Assembly: GCA_964638155.1 (NCBI GenBank)
Contig: CAZWYI010000009.1
Span: forward strand, 1-64,000
Length of the DNA: 64,000 nucleotides
Origin: CAYZTD01 sp964638155
GTDB lineage: Archaea; Thermoplasmatota; E2; DHVEG-1
Reading direction: 5' to 3'
The translations under genes and the position numbers were made by a program. This document shows, piece by piece, positions 1 to 13,100 of the stretch; positions within the stretch are counted from its first letter, which is position 1; each line of letters opens with the position of its first letter. A model generated the notes under the pieces. That model did not search any database, had not been told where the DNA came from, and saw nothing but the letters and a program-made list of their open reading frames with translations.

Positions 1-27
1 ATGCAGATATTAAGAGAATATCTGCAT
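1..27. repeat. Perfect 10-bp inverted repeat (hairpin)
   Basis: Bases 1-10 and 18-27 are perfect reverse complements separated by a 7-base loop. No T-tract follows. It lies at the window edge, so it may belong to an upstream gene end, a terminator or a small RNA; the window does not allow a choice. Confidence 0.5.
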
Positions 28-105
28 ATTACTGCTTCATTTTGGGATGAAGCCACCTACTAGGATAAGTTTAAATACGTATAAACAAATGAAAAATTGA
101 GATAG

Positions 106-924
<819 letters not shown>

Positions 925-930
925 AAGAGT

Positions 931-1002
931 GCCGAGGGTGGGACTTGAACCCACGGCATCACGGTCTTCAGCCGTGCACTCTCCCAACTGAGTTACCTCG
1001 GC
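931..1002 (-). tRNA. tRNA-Phe (GAA)
   Basis: The reverse complement folds as a 72-nt cloverleaf. The acceptor stem GCCGAGG pairs with CCTCGGC, the anticodon stem CACGG pairs with CCGTG around loop CTGAAGA (anticodon GAA), and the T-arm carries GGTTCAAGTCC. CCA is not encoded, and there is no intron. Confidence 0.96.
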
Positions 1003-1048
1003 AAATTTAAAACTATTCTTAGAATAGAAAGAGGGTATAATAAAAGTA

Positions 1049-1369
1049 TTATTCAAGTGTTTTGATTAATTCAGATGCAGTTTCACTTATTTTTTTAAGA
1101 GATTCTTTTAATGTACTTATTGTGTTATGTGCATCATCGGTTGTTACTGCACCTTGTGGAGAAGGCTCAATAAGGCCGTCTTGCTCAAGTATTCTTAATG
1201 AATATCTTACCATATGCTGAGGGTAATCTGTAGCTTCAGATAGCTTTATAATGCCCATAGGCTGATTTTTTTGAAGAGTTGTTAAAACCTTTATATGTCT
1301 GTTAAGTACATCAATTTCAGTTTCAATTACACTTGTTAGAACACATCTATTTTTTTTACCTTCTCTCAT
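1049..1369 (-). CDS. Winged-helix transcriptional regulator
   Basis: A 106-residue protein. Residues 15-75 read as a helix-turn-helix with wing: a helix (VLNRHIKVLTTLQKNQ), then LSEATDYPQHMVRYSLRILEQDGLIEPS, typical of archaeal wHTH proteins in which the recognition helix is followed by 'LE.DGLI'. The last 30 residues form an amphipathic helix that could dimerise. It is a single-domain putative DNA-binding protein with no ligand domain. It is transcribed toward tRNA-Phe. An AGGAGA lies 13 bases before the ATG. The target genes are unknown. Confidence 0.65.
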   Translation of the reverse strand: MREGKKNRCVLTSVIETEIDVLNRHIKVLTTLQKNQPMGIIKLSEATDYPQHMVRYSLRILEQDGLIEPSPQGAVTTDDAHNTISTLKESLKKISETASELIKTLE

Positions 1370-1460
1370 AAATTTTTAATCTCCTAAGTTACTTGTTAAC
1401 ATTCGTAATCAAGTTTTATTATATAAAAACCTCTGTTGAATATTATTCAAAAAAATTGTT

Positions 1461-2459
1461 TTATAATATTTTTAGAACAAGTATTTTATCAAAGCTTGTT
1501 TTTCCGTTTATGTCTTCTGCTACTGCTTTAATATATAATAATTTGATAAATGGTCTATTATTCAAAAAATTGTACTCATAAGGTGCTTCTGTATCATTTC
1601 CAAGGATTGTTTCTTTTGTTTCAAGATAATTAACAGTATAAAATGTTACTTTTTTTATGCCATAATCATCTGTTGCATTTACCTTGATAGTAATATCACC
1701 AATGATAATTGGAAATTTTAAGAGATTTTTAAAATAAACCTTATCTTTAAAATATAAGCCATTATTTTTAGGAAATGTTATATTTATTTTTGGTGGATTG
1801 TTTTCTTTTTCTTTAGTTTTAAAATAAAATGCATCTGAAGTATTTGAAAATTCTGTGTCACTTACTTTAACATACCAATTGTAGCTAGTATTATAACTAA
1901 GATTGTACCAAATGCATTCTACATAGCTATTACTATCAACATTGTTGAAGGTTTCAATTGTATTGTTACTAGTTTTATTAAAAAATTGGACCTTTAGTTT
2001 ATCATTATCTGGATCTGATACATATATCTTTAATTTTGGGTTCCTGCTAATGTTTTTAGAGTTGTTAGAAGGTGTTGGATTTATTGGTTTATCTGGTGGT
2101 TTGTTTTCTGGTTCAACAATTGTTATATGTAAATCTATTTCATAACTTATTTCTCCTAGTATTATAGTTATTGTTTCATTTGCAATATAATCATTTTCCT
2201 TGTATGTTACAATAAAATTGCCTTTATCTCCTACATCTCCGTTGAAATCTATTACATAAAAACTATTTTCAAATAGATCAGCAGTTATATCTTTATCTTG
2301 AAAAGATAAAATAATTTTTTCAGGATCTATTAATTCATTGTTTGCATATACATATCCACTAACAGTACAAGGAACTGATGCCGATGAAATAATTGTAAAA
2401 AAACCTGGAATAATAAAGATTAAAACAGCAATCATCACATTTATCTTTTTATTTTTCAT
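1461..2459 (-). CDS. Secreted surface protein with Ig/FN3-like domains
   Basis: A 332-residue protein with an N-terminal signal segment (MKNKKINVMIAVLIFIIPGF). Residues 30-115 form a beta module (start VSGYVYA, end SYEIDLHITI) that is also present at the N-terminus of the neighbouring 494-residue protein. A proline/asparagine linker follows (NKPPDKPINPTPSN), then an FN3-like domain (NPKLKIYVSDPDNDK to AFYFKTKEKE) and an Ig-like domain resembling Big_7-type 'IKVNATDDYGIKKVTFY'. Several N-x-S/T sequons suggest S-layer-style glycosylation. No C-terminal membrane anchor is seen. It is probably an exported structural or binding protein of the cell surface. It lies in the same orientation as the two other surface genes, with its own 130-bp upstream gap. 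Confidence 0.7.
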   Translation of the reverse strand: MKNKKINVMIAVLIFIIPGFFTIISSASVPCTVSGYVYANNELIDPEKIILSFQDKDITADLFENSFYVIDFNGDVGDKGNFIVTYKENDYIANETITIILGEISYEIDLHITIVEPENKPPDKPINPTPSNNSKNISRNPKLKIYVSDPDNDKLKVQFFNKTSNNTIETFNNVDSNSYVECIWYNLSYNTSYNWYVKVSDTEFSNTSDAFYFKTKEKENNPPKINITFPKNNGLYFKDKVYFKNLLKFPIIIGDITIKVNATDDYGIKKVTFYTVNYLETKETILGNDTEAPYEYNFLNNRPFIKLLYIKAVAEDINGKTSFDKILVLKIL

Positions 2460-2587
2460 ATTTGTTCAACCCTAAAATATAGAAGTTAATATTAATTTAT
2501 TTAAAATATAATATATATCTAATATATAAAATATATCCATAGGATATGATTAAAATAAAAATAAAGAAAAATAAGTTTTTAAATTTT

Positions 2588-4072
2588 TTACTTACTTTTT
2601 TTTCTTGTTGCAAAGAAAAATACAATCAAGAGAATAACAACTATTAAAATCCCTAGGATATAAAATATAGTGTTATCTCCTTTATCTTCTTCTTCCTCTT
2701 CGTCTACAGTGTCATCTGTGATATCATCCGTTATTGTTTCACCGCTTTTTGTATCTGGATCATACTTGTAATCTGCTTCTCCGTCTCCGTCTGTATCAAT
2801 GAGATAATATCCATCTTCATAGATAATATCTGTATTCACATTTCCATCGTTTGAATGATATGTATCATAGGTTTCGTTGTTATTATCATCAGTTATATAT
2901 CCATCGATATCATCTATTGGCGCTGCATTGACATAGATAGTGTGTTCAAGAGTTCCTGATGTAGAATTATAGTAGTAATCCATTGCATATGCTGAGGCAA
3001 TGTATTTACCAGCCGAGAGATATTTATGGGTAGTATTGTAACTTATATTATTTGCCATGTAATCTGTTGTATAATTTTTGCCATCTCCCCAATCAAAGAT
3101 ATATTTTATGTCATCTCCATCAGGATCTACTGCTAAGGCTGTAAAAGTGTTATTCTCATTAGTATCTACAGTTGTTTCTGCTGAAAAATCAATCATTATT
3201 GGATTATTAGTTGGTACAATAGGGGGTTCTTCATCTTCGTCTTCTCCAGTGGTAGTGTCTGTATCATCCCCGCCGATGTCACCACCAGTGTCTCCTCCGG
3301 TATCGCCTCCAGTATCACCGCCTGTATCTCCACCGGTGTCACCACCAGTGTCTCCTCCGGTATCGCCTCCATCGCCGTCATCACCGCTCTCGGTTGCTGT
3401 TGGTGTGGCACAATCCTGATCTGATTTTTCTCCTTCGTTTCCACTTGTATCAACTGCTGAAACCTTATAGCAATATTCTGTTCCATCTGATAGACCAGTA
3501 TCTTGATATGTAGTTGTTGGATGATTTACAGTGATTATTGGATCTGTAAAACCATCTTGATCCCAATATATTTTGTAATGATTTACTTCAATATTATCTG
3601 TTGCAGGATCCCAAGAAAGATCAAGTTTACCATCATTTGCATCAGTTACTGTAAGACCTGTTACTTTTGAAGGTGATTCAGTATCTTCTTCACTTAGAGG
3701 ATCTTGGCTTGTATTAATTGTCAAATTAATTTCATAGGATATAGCAGAATTAATAATCAAATCTTTAGATGGAGTAGCTTCCCATGTGCTGCCGCCAATT
3801 GAAACATGATAAACAACATTAAGTTCACCGGTATTTGCTTCAAAATCGGCAACATATGTTCCTGATGGTCCTATATCTGCGCTTACATTTTTATTTTGTA
3901 AAATCAGTGTTACTTCATCAGGTATTATTTTCTTTCCACTGTCTGCATCATCAAATACTTGACCCCATACGCTAACAGGGGTTGCTGCAAATGCAGTATT
4001 TGAAATTATTGTTATGCTTGCTAAAAGCATGAAACATGCTATACTTATTGTTTGTATTTTTTTCTTAATCAT
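2588..4072 (-). CDS. C-terminally anchored surface protein with FN3, Gly-Asp-Thr repeat and PKD domains
   Basis: A 494-residue protein. It has a signal peptide (residues 1-29, ending AFAA). A beta module at residues 32-120 resembles that of the adjacent 332-residue protein. An FN3 domain follows at about 135-225 (VTGLTVTDANDGKLDLSWDP). A low-complexity stretch of about 40 residues is built from GGDT units. A PKD domain at about 290-385 (FDWGDGKNYTT, then HKYLSAGKYIASAYAMD) precedes an Asp-rich, dockerin- or EF-like acidic segment (DTDGDGEADYKYDPDT). A C-terminal transmembrane helix (IFYILGILIVVILLIVFFFA) and a short basic tail (TRKKSK) close the protein. It is therefore membrane-anchored with the bulk outside, presumably as a stalk or adhesin. 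A GAGGT lies 10 bases before the ATG. Confidence 0.8.
   Translation of the reverse strand: MIKKKIQTISIACFMLLASITIISNTAFAATPVSVWGQVFDDADSGKKIIPDEVTLILQNKNVSADIGPSGTYVADFEANTGELNVVYHVSIGGSTWEATPSKDLIINSAISYEINLTINTSQDPLSEEDTESPSKVTGLTVTDANDGKLDLSWDPATDNIEVNHYKIYWDQDGFTDPIITVNHPTTTYQDTGLSDGTEYCYKVSAVDTSGNEGEKSDQDCATPTATESGDDGDGGDTGGDTGGDTGGDTGGDTGGDTGGDTGGDIGGDDTDTTTGEDEDEEPPIVPTNNPIMIDFSAETTVDTNENNTFTALAVDPDGDDIKYIFDWGDGKNYTTDYMANNISYNTTHKYLSAGKYIASAYAMDYYYNSTSGTLEHTIYVNAAPIDDIDGYITDDNNNETYDTYHSNDGNVNTDIIYEDGYYLIDTDGDGEADYKYDPDTKSGETITDDITDDTVDEEEEEDKGDNTIFYILGILIVVILLIVFFFATRKKSK
3277..3369 (-). repeat. 12-bp minisatellite encoding (GGDT)n
   Basis: A 12-bp unit reading GGD(T/I) is repeated within the gene. 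A 33-bp stretch (3277-3309) recurs exactly at 3337-3369. Length change would keep frame and alter stalk length. Confidence 0.85.
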
Positions 4073-4164
4073 ATTATTAACCTCTACCCCTAATTAGTTG
4101 TTATCGATGATATTGGTTTGCAGGGTATTTATATTTTGTCTATTTTCAGCCCAATTCTTTTTCT

Positions 4165-7100
4165 CTAACAATAACCAACAGAAACGAATGCTGTATCAGT
4201 TGTTGATACTGGGTCTTCTCCTATGCATTCATAATATGCATTTATTGTTGCAGTGTTAGTCAAGGATCCCGTGAAAGCTGTTACCTTTGCCGTAAAATAG
4301 AAATAAAGCTGAGTTCCAGGACTAAAAACCATTGGATCTCCCATATTTGTTTCATTCCAAATAAGTCTATTCCCAGAAGTTGCATAAGATTTTTGTATAG
4401 GTTCGATCTCCAAGTATTCAACCGAATCACCAGGATTTTTAACTGTAATGCTAGTGGAACCATCTAAATAGTCTAAACCAGCAGGTAATAGATCTGTTAC
4501 GTTTCCATTGCATGTAGTACATGCATCTTCTGGAACCTCTATAGAAATATTGAAGTCTACAAAAGAATTTTCGCATGCTGTAATGGAATCATCCCAACAA
4601 CCATCCTCACCACACGTAAAGTTCCATACTGTTTTTTCAATGTTTATTACTTCATCGCATTCATCTTCTGCTTTGGTTGTAAACTGCCATACCGGACTTT
4701 CAGATACGGCGCTATGGTTGTCTTCTGCTACAATCTTCCAGTAATATGTTACACCAGAGTCTAAAGGTATTCCAAGGTTACTTAAGAATGGTCCATGATG
4801 GTCATAAGGGTGCCATGTTGTTTTACCATAAGATGTTAATGAGCTTGGATTAGGTCCAAAGAAATGCTCATATCTTACTTCATCCCCGACATCTGGATCT
4901 CCGCCATACCACTTTATTTTAGCTACATCTAAATCAACAGTTGATTCGTTTGCTGGAGTTGGAGTGTTTGGAATATATGGAGGGTTGTTTTGTGTTTCAC
5001 AAATAAAGTTGAATAATGCATCATCTGTACCACTATTACCTGCGGCATCGTAACCTGTTGCATATATCGAATAATCATGTCCTGCTAACCAATTTGGGAA
5101 AACCGTTGGTTTGTATTCCCATGACACAGGACTTGCTGAGTAATTTATAATGCAATTCAGATCTGTTTTTGAACCCCAAGTTGCTCCGTCCCACCAAGTG
5201 TTATCTGTTTGATCTTTTATTTGTATATATGTACTTGTAACAACTGTCTCTAAATCAACACAAGTTCCTTTTATCTCTGATGGTTCAATACAATCGTTAT
5301 ATGTATCTTCATCAACTGGATAGGTGATATCTATATCAGGATTATTTGTATCAATGAATTTAAACCATACAATATCCATATCATAACATCCAACCATATC
5401 GCGAGCAAATGCACCTAAGTAGATAACATGTCCACTGCAATTTGTTAGATCAATGTTGTCTGTTTCTTTGTAAACCCATTCTTCTGTTGTACTATTATAT
5501 GAGCAATTATTTAATGTTTCTTCTGTGACCCAGTTTTCTCCATTCCAGAATTTACTTGTGTTTTCATCGTATATTGCAAGTTTTACTTCATCGATTCCTG
5601 TTTCAACATCTGTTGCAGTACCCCAAATATCTTGGCTTAAATATTCATTTGTTAGTATTGTTTCATTCTCAGGGTATTCTATTGTAACTGTCGGACCGTT
5701 TGTGTCGGTGAAGAATCTTAGTCCTTCACCGCTTATATGTATCCAGTATTGTTTTCCTTCTTCAAGTGTGCCAAGTGGATTATATCCTCTATCTGGAACG
5801 TAGCTATCCCAGTCATCCTCTATTTCATTGTAATAGAACACTGCATCATAGTGTCCATCAATTGATGCTAGTACACTACCAGTAGAGTTATCACAAGGTA
5901 TTGCAGACCATGGTAAGGTTAAACTATTCCAACCTTTGTCCATCCATTGATCATACAAAACGTTACTGCATACATTGAATGGCACACCCATAGCTTCCTT
6001 GTAATTGCCATCTCCATCGAGTGCTAATGCTTCTAGTACAAGTTGAGTGCCATCTTGGTATTTGTATATATCAATGAAAGTATGGAAGTATTCGTCACCA
6101 TACTTAGATACATTGTATTCTGGGTAGTAATATAACCTTGGCGCTCCGTCTTGTGCAGGTATCCAAGCTATAACTGTTAATTCTTCTTTTGGTGTTTGCG
6201 AATCTGATGCGTCAATTAATACTTCTAAGGTTCTATCGCAGTATGTTTCATCCCAGCTTGGTTTAATTATTGTTATATCTGGTCCACTATCTCCGCCTGG
6301 AGCACATACCCAGAAGGATTCATTATCAACTTCACTAGTATGTCCAAGACAATCTTTTACTCTTGCTTCAAGAATATGCAGACAGCCTTCTGTGAAACTC
6401 AAACATTCCTCATATTCCATCCAATCTGTCCAACTTCCAAGATACCATACTCTGTATTCAATTGTAAATGGTCCACATGAATGTGGTCCAACATCATCAG
6501 TTGCATTGAAGCATATTTTAGTACCTGGGTATATCATCCATTGGTCATAGTCCTCAGGATACCCTTCTGGATTTTCTAGTTTTGCATGGAAACCATCTAT
6601 TGTTTTGATGGGTTTTGGAGGTGGTGTTAGATCGACGCTAAAGTTTACGCATTTGACATCAGTGTGATGACATACATTGTCCTTTGCCCAGTAGTATAAT
6701 ACATGGGTGCATTCCTTACTAAAGTTCAGTATGACTTCATCAGATTCAGTATAGTACCAATCATGCTCAACTAAATCAGAGTCATTAGCATATGAATATT
6801 CATACCAATCTATGAGATTCTGTCCTGTAACTTTTGAGTATGATATTCCATTGAGTATATTCATATCTGGATTAGGATCGTCTGGATAAGTATTTCCACT
6901 AAATTCATATCTCCAGAATATTCCTTCTATATCTGCCATACATTCGTTATTTGGTAAATCAGAAGTGGTAATGGTAATTTGAGTTTCATTTGTTATACAC
7001 CATCCATCACAATCTGGACAATCTGTTGTACAATTTGGATCACCAACTTCTAGATCAATAATTGGTGATGAATTATCAACATAATATTTTTCATGATGCA

Positions 7101-10100
7101 TTGTGCTATTGTGGCATACATTATCTTTAGCCCAGAAGTAAAGGTCATGCTCGCATTCTTCGTTAAATGTTACTCTTGTTTCTGTAGAACCTGTATACCA
7201 GTTGTGTCCAATAAATGCAGGATCTGTATATGAATAGTTTTCAGCAATTGATTGACCTGTTCTTATATTCCATCCGCTTTCATCAGGTCCTGGAAATTCT
7301 GTTCCATTCCATTCATATCTAAAGAATGTGTTTTCTATACCTGCTGCGCAATCATTATCTGGCAGATCATAAGCGTGAAGATCAACATGCTTTCCTACTC
7401 TCATATACATTTTATCTTCTGTTTCGTTATAGTAATATCCATGTTCATCAGGTGTTTCTGAGTAAATTTCTGGAATTGAGTCATCTACATGGAATACTTC
7501 ATTATACATATCTGTTCTATGACATACGTTATCTTTAGCAAACCATTCGATGTAATGAGTGCATTCCTCATTGAAATACAAGTTTACAATTGAATCGTTT
7601 ACGCGGAACCACCAATGATCTGTTATATCAATATCATTATAGTCTTCACCGTATAAATCAACGAGTTTTGTTCCATTGATTATATCAAATCCATAAATGT
7701 TTCCATCTTCTGGATAAACATGATTGTCCCATTTATATCTAAAGAATATTGTTTCAATACCAGAATTGCAGCCGGTTACTCCGTTATCATCATTTGCTTC
7801 CAAAGTAAATTGTTTACCTTTCCTTAAATATTTAGTGATTTCAGATTCAGTGGATGCAACGTTGTCTCTATCCTCATAATAACCATGTCCATTAACATTA
7901 AGTTGTACATTAGGTATTTTTTCATCTACATTATATGTCCTTGTATAAATGTCTCCTCTGTTACATACATTGTCTTTTGCAAATATAGACAAATTATGTA
8001 CACACTGTTCATCAAACTCAATTTGAGTGGTGTTACCATTCACACGATACCACCAATAATCAGTTATTGTTGGGTCAGTGTAACCATAATCTGATTCTAA
8101 TTGTGTACCATTTACAGCATCATCTTCTCCTTCAGTTGGATAACACTCACCATTCCATTCATATCTCCAGAATATAGATTCTATTCCAGCTTTACAATCA
8201 TTATCCGGATGATCAGTTGCTGTAACAGTAATAGGAGTATCTTCCTTTAGATAATATGTGCCTCCATCTTGATAATATCCGTGATCAGGATAAGTAAATT
8301 CAAGGGTTGGACCAGAGCAGTCAACATAGAATGTTTCATTGTACACCTCAGTTGCATGACAGATATTGTCCTTTGCAAACCAGTATAGTTTATGTTCACA
8401 GTTTTCGTTAAATGAAACGTTTACCTCTGTTGATTCTACATACATCCAATCATGATTTATAATTTCTGGATTTGTATATGAGTAATTCTCAGCAATTGAA
8501 GTACCAGTTCTAACTGTTCCTGTGCCTTCAGTGTGACTTACTCCGTTGTAATATACTCTATAGAATATACCTTCTATACCAGCTGCACAATCGTTATCAG
8601 GTTTGTCCTCTGCGTGTATTGTAATTTCCTTACCACATTTAATGTGTAAATTAGAAGAGTCAGATCCTGTATCGTCCATATCATAGCCGTGCTCATTTGG
8701 ATAGCTAAGCCATGTATCTGGATCGCTATCATCAACATAGAAAGGTCTTGAAAACACATGTGATCTGTGACATACATTATCTTTTGTAAAGTACCATATT
8801 TGATGACGGCATTCTTCTTCAAACCATACATCAACAGTTGATTTATTTACACGGAACCATTTATATTGAGTTATGGTTGAAGTATCATAATCTGAGCCAT
8901 ATAGTGTTACTAGTTTTGCTCCGTCTATTGTATCATATCCATATATATTTCCTTCCTCTGGATAATGAGAAGTTCCATCAGAAGGATCTACCCATTCATA
9001 TCTAAAGAATATGGTTTCTATTCCTGCATCGCATTCTTCATTCTCACTAGAATCACCTGATTCAAGTGTAAAGTGTTTACCTGCTCTTAAATATGCTTTT
9101 TGTTCTGTTTCATTGTAATAATAACCATGACCACTGACATCTAATCTTATTTCTGGATAAATATCATCAACATAGAAAGTTGTGTCAAATACTTGAGATG
9201 GATTGCACACATTATCTTTTGCAAAATAGTATAGTTTGTGTGTACAGTTTTCTGCAAACCATACTTCTGCATTTGTGTCATTAATTCTATACCACTGATA
9301 TGGTTTCATATCTGAGTTGTTGTATGCTTCACCATATAGTTCTACGAGTTTAGCACCAGTTATTGTATCATATCCATATATATTATCTTCTGGTGGATAA
9401 TCATTATCGTTAAATTCATATCTAAAAAATATTGTTTCAATTTCAGAAGAACATTCATGACAATCCACTGCAGTTATATTAAAATGCATATCTGCTTTGA
9501 TGTATCCTTTTTCCTCTGTATCGTTATAGTAATATCCGTGTTTAGATAAATCATTTTCATTTATATATACCGTTGGTGGAGTATTATCTACATAATAATC
9601 TCTATATTGTATATCAGTTCTATGACATAAATTATCCTTTATAAAGAAATATAATTCATGATAACACTGTTCTTTAAAGAAAATGTTAACACTTGAAGCA
9701 TTTACACGGAACCACAAGTGATCTGTAATAGAATCTATGTTGTATGCTTCACCATATAGTTCTACGAGTTTAGCACCAGTTATTGTATCGTATCCATATA
9801 TATTATCTTCTGGTGGATAATCACTATCGTTAAATTCATATCTGAAAAATATTGTTTCAATCCCAGCTTTACATTCTGTATCTGGAAGATCATATGCATT
9901 AATTGTAAGATTTGTATTGCATTTTAAGTGGTTGTAACAACCTTCATAATACCCATGGTCTGGATATTCTATTGTATAGTTTGGTATTCCGTCATCAACA
10001 TAAAATGTATGATCGTAGATTTTACTTCTGTGGCATACATTGTCTTTTGTAAAGTAATATAGCTTATGAGTACAATTCTCGTTGAATTGAAAACTTTTAT

Positions 10101-13100
10101 AGTTACCATCAAATTTATACCAATAATAATCTCTAATTTCAGGTAAATTGTAATCTTCGCCGTATCTATTGTATATCTCTTCTCCGCTTATTACATATTG
10201 ATCAAGTCCAGATGGGAAGTTTTCAGGGATAGAATCAGAATCATTATCGTATTCATAACGCCAAAATATACTCTCAATACCTGCTTTGCACTCTTCATAA
10301 CAACTGATATCTGATGCATTGAAATAGAACGGCTCTCCACCCTTGATATAACCAGATGTTCCCTCATCATCTATAGGTTCATATCCATGATCTGGTAAAT
10401 CTAGTTTTACATCTGGATGCCCTTCATCAACTAGATATCTCTGATGTTGTACTTCTCCATGATTCCAAACATTATCTTTAGCAAAATAATAAAGATCATG
10501 TCTACATTCGTTGTTAAAAATTATTTCTGCGTAACCACTATCTACGCGATACCACCAGTAATTTGCTATCTCGGGATCATCCCAGCCGTATGTTTCACAA
10601 AGCTCACTTCCGTTTACTACGAGCCAGTCTCCGTCTAGTTCTTCTTCTGCAGGATAATTACCATCCATCCATGTCCATCTAAAGAATAAGGCCTCAAGAC
10701 CTGAATTACATGGTACAGGAGCTTGAGATAAATTATCCTCTGCTTCAAGAGTTATCTTTTCACCTGCTTTTAAGTAGCCTGTATGAACACCATCGATTTG
10801 TTCAGCAATTGTATCATTGTAACCATGATCTGGTAATGTTTTGTTTATTCCAGGTGGTGTGATATCAACAAATTCTTCCTGTTTTACACCATCAACATGT
10901 GCATTTCCAAGGCAATCTACTGCTCTATGATATAGATAATGTCTACATTCATCAAGAATCCGAATCTCAATCATTATTTCTCCAGGATCATCATCAAGAT
11001 CACCTGAGACAATTACATATTGATCTCCATATAGTATGGTATCATCAGTATCTCCATCTCCAACATAACCTTCAGCAATAAGTTGTGTTTTCCAATTTTC
11101 AAGTCTCCATTCAAGTTTGCATACGCCTGCAACACCACCTGTACAACCAGTGTCATTAGCCCATATTCTTTTAACTGTTTCATCACTTATGAATCTGGCG
11201 CCACCGGGTAATACATATTTAGGCCCAATATATTCAAAACCATCATTCTTTGGCGCGTCTGCATCTACCATAAAATCAACTGGTATACTTTCGTTTTTAT
11301 TTCTGGCCTTGGCCTTATCCCAGCACCATGCATGTATCTCATGGAAACAACTTATATCAAAAGTTAATCTTATTGATATATTTCCAATTGTACGATCAGC
11401 ATCATGATATCTAGGATCGCTACTAACATCGTTATCCTTTACCTCAATCCAAGGTGGATTTGTCCATGTATTATAATTTTCACTCCATGATACTTTATAC
11501 CATATCTCACTTGTACCAGATCCTTCATCTGAGCTATTTATCCAAACAGGTGTTTGTCCGCCAATAAGATCAAGCCATTTTTGACCTGTGTAATATTCAT
11601 TTTTTATTATTGGACTTCCAAGTTGTATAGTCTGTTCTGGTTCTTCTTCATCATCATTAAAAGGCTCATCATCCTTTGTGTTGTTGAAAGTTACAATTAT
11701 TGTTTCGCCAGGATCTAAATCTAAAGAAGATATAGAACTTCTATCAGAAACTGAAACACTATTTAAATTCCAACCATCTGGAACAGTTTCATCAACATCA
11801 TAAGTACCGGGTGGTAAATTTGTAAATGATTTTTGAGCAGTATTGTCAACAGTGGTTAATTGAAAATCACCTAATGTTGAACTAGTGAAATTAAAAGTAT
11901 CATTTCCACCAATTGAATTTTTAATAATCTCAATTGTTCCATTTTTTGTATTTGTAAATGTAACGGTGTAAGATTTATCAGATTCTACATTTATAGTAGC
12001 TGTATTGCCATTTGTGGAGTGGGCTCCGTTAATTGAAGTTAAGGTCCACCCAGAAGGTACTGTTTCTGAAATTGTATATTGTCCTGGAGATAATTCTCCA
12101 CTAGAATGCGGGGTTGATTGATCAGTTAAGGTAAATGTACTCCCCCAGCTAGGATTAAATGTAAATTCCTGCGGATCACCTGAAGGATCAGTAACCTTGT
12201 CTACAATTATTTGACTTTTATTTTGTGTATTAGTATATCTTAAGGATACACAATCTCCAGATCCGAGTTCTATGGTTGCTGTATTACTATTAATTGTAAC
12301 ATTATCGGGATTTGTACCAGCAAAAGTATCAATTGAAGTTAAAGTCCAACCAGAAGGAACTGTTTCTGTTATTGTATATGTTCCAGGGTCAAGAGGTCCA
12401 CTATCGTAATATGGATCAGTATCATTTAAAAAGAAATTTGTATCGCTCCAGCTTGGGTTAAATTCAAATTTCTGTGGATTTCCTGATGGGTCTGTTACTT
12501 TATCAATAATTATGTTGCCTGGATCTAGCTCTCTGCAGCATTCTGTAACTCTAATTAACACCAATGCATCGTTGAAATCTTTATGTGAGTCATCTCTTAA
12601 ATCCTCAAAACAAAGCACATAAATTTTACCGTAGTTATTATCACAAAGTTCAAAGACAAGAGCCCTATCATTTTTATTTGGATTTAAATCGTTTTCTGTA
12701 AATTGTTTATAAATACTTCCATTTTCTGTGTCAATACCAAAACCGATAGTATTATTTTCCTTAACTGGTATATTATCTATACTTATTTTGTCACCAATAT
12801 TTCCATCACTAAAAACAGGTAAATCATAATTACTGTGATTATGCCCATCTGAACCTTCTATCTCAAAAATTCCTACCCAAGTGCTTGGGTCGCTGTCAAG
12901 ATAATAACCTAAGACATTTGAATGACCTGCTTCCATTCCAATAAACTCGAACTCCAAAGAAATATGGGTCACATCGCTATCAATATTCCATAGTTGAGTT
13001 TGAGTTTGATTATCAGTAGTATCTATTGATGAAAGATCGTAATAAGAGTAGTTGTGTAGTTCTCCTTCAAGATCCCCAGTCATAGTTTCAGTTGTCTTAT

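Noticed and set aside
40..75. Sequence GATGAAGCCACCTACTAGG resembles the 3' end of archaeal IS605-type (TnpB) elements
   Set aside because: Only a short similarity, no tnpB frame in the window and no full terminal hairpin. It cannot be supported.
3078..3419. Long plus-strand open frame (Ser/Pro-rich, VSPPVSPP repeats)
   Set aside because: It is the antisense of the GGDT minisatellite in the surface protein; repeat-driven open frame with no start context.
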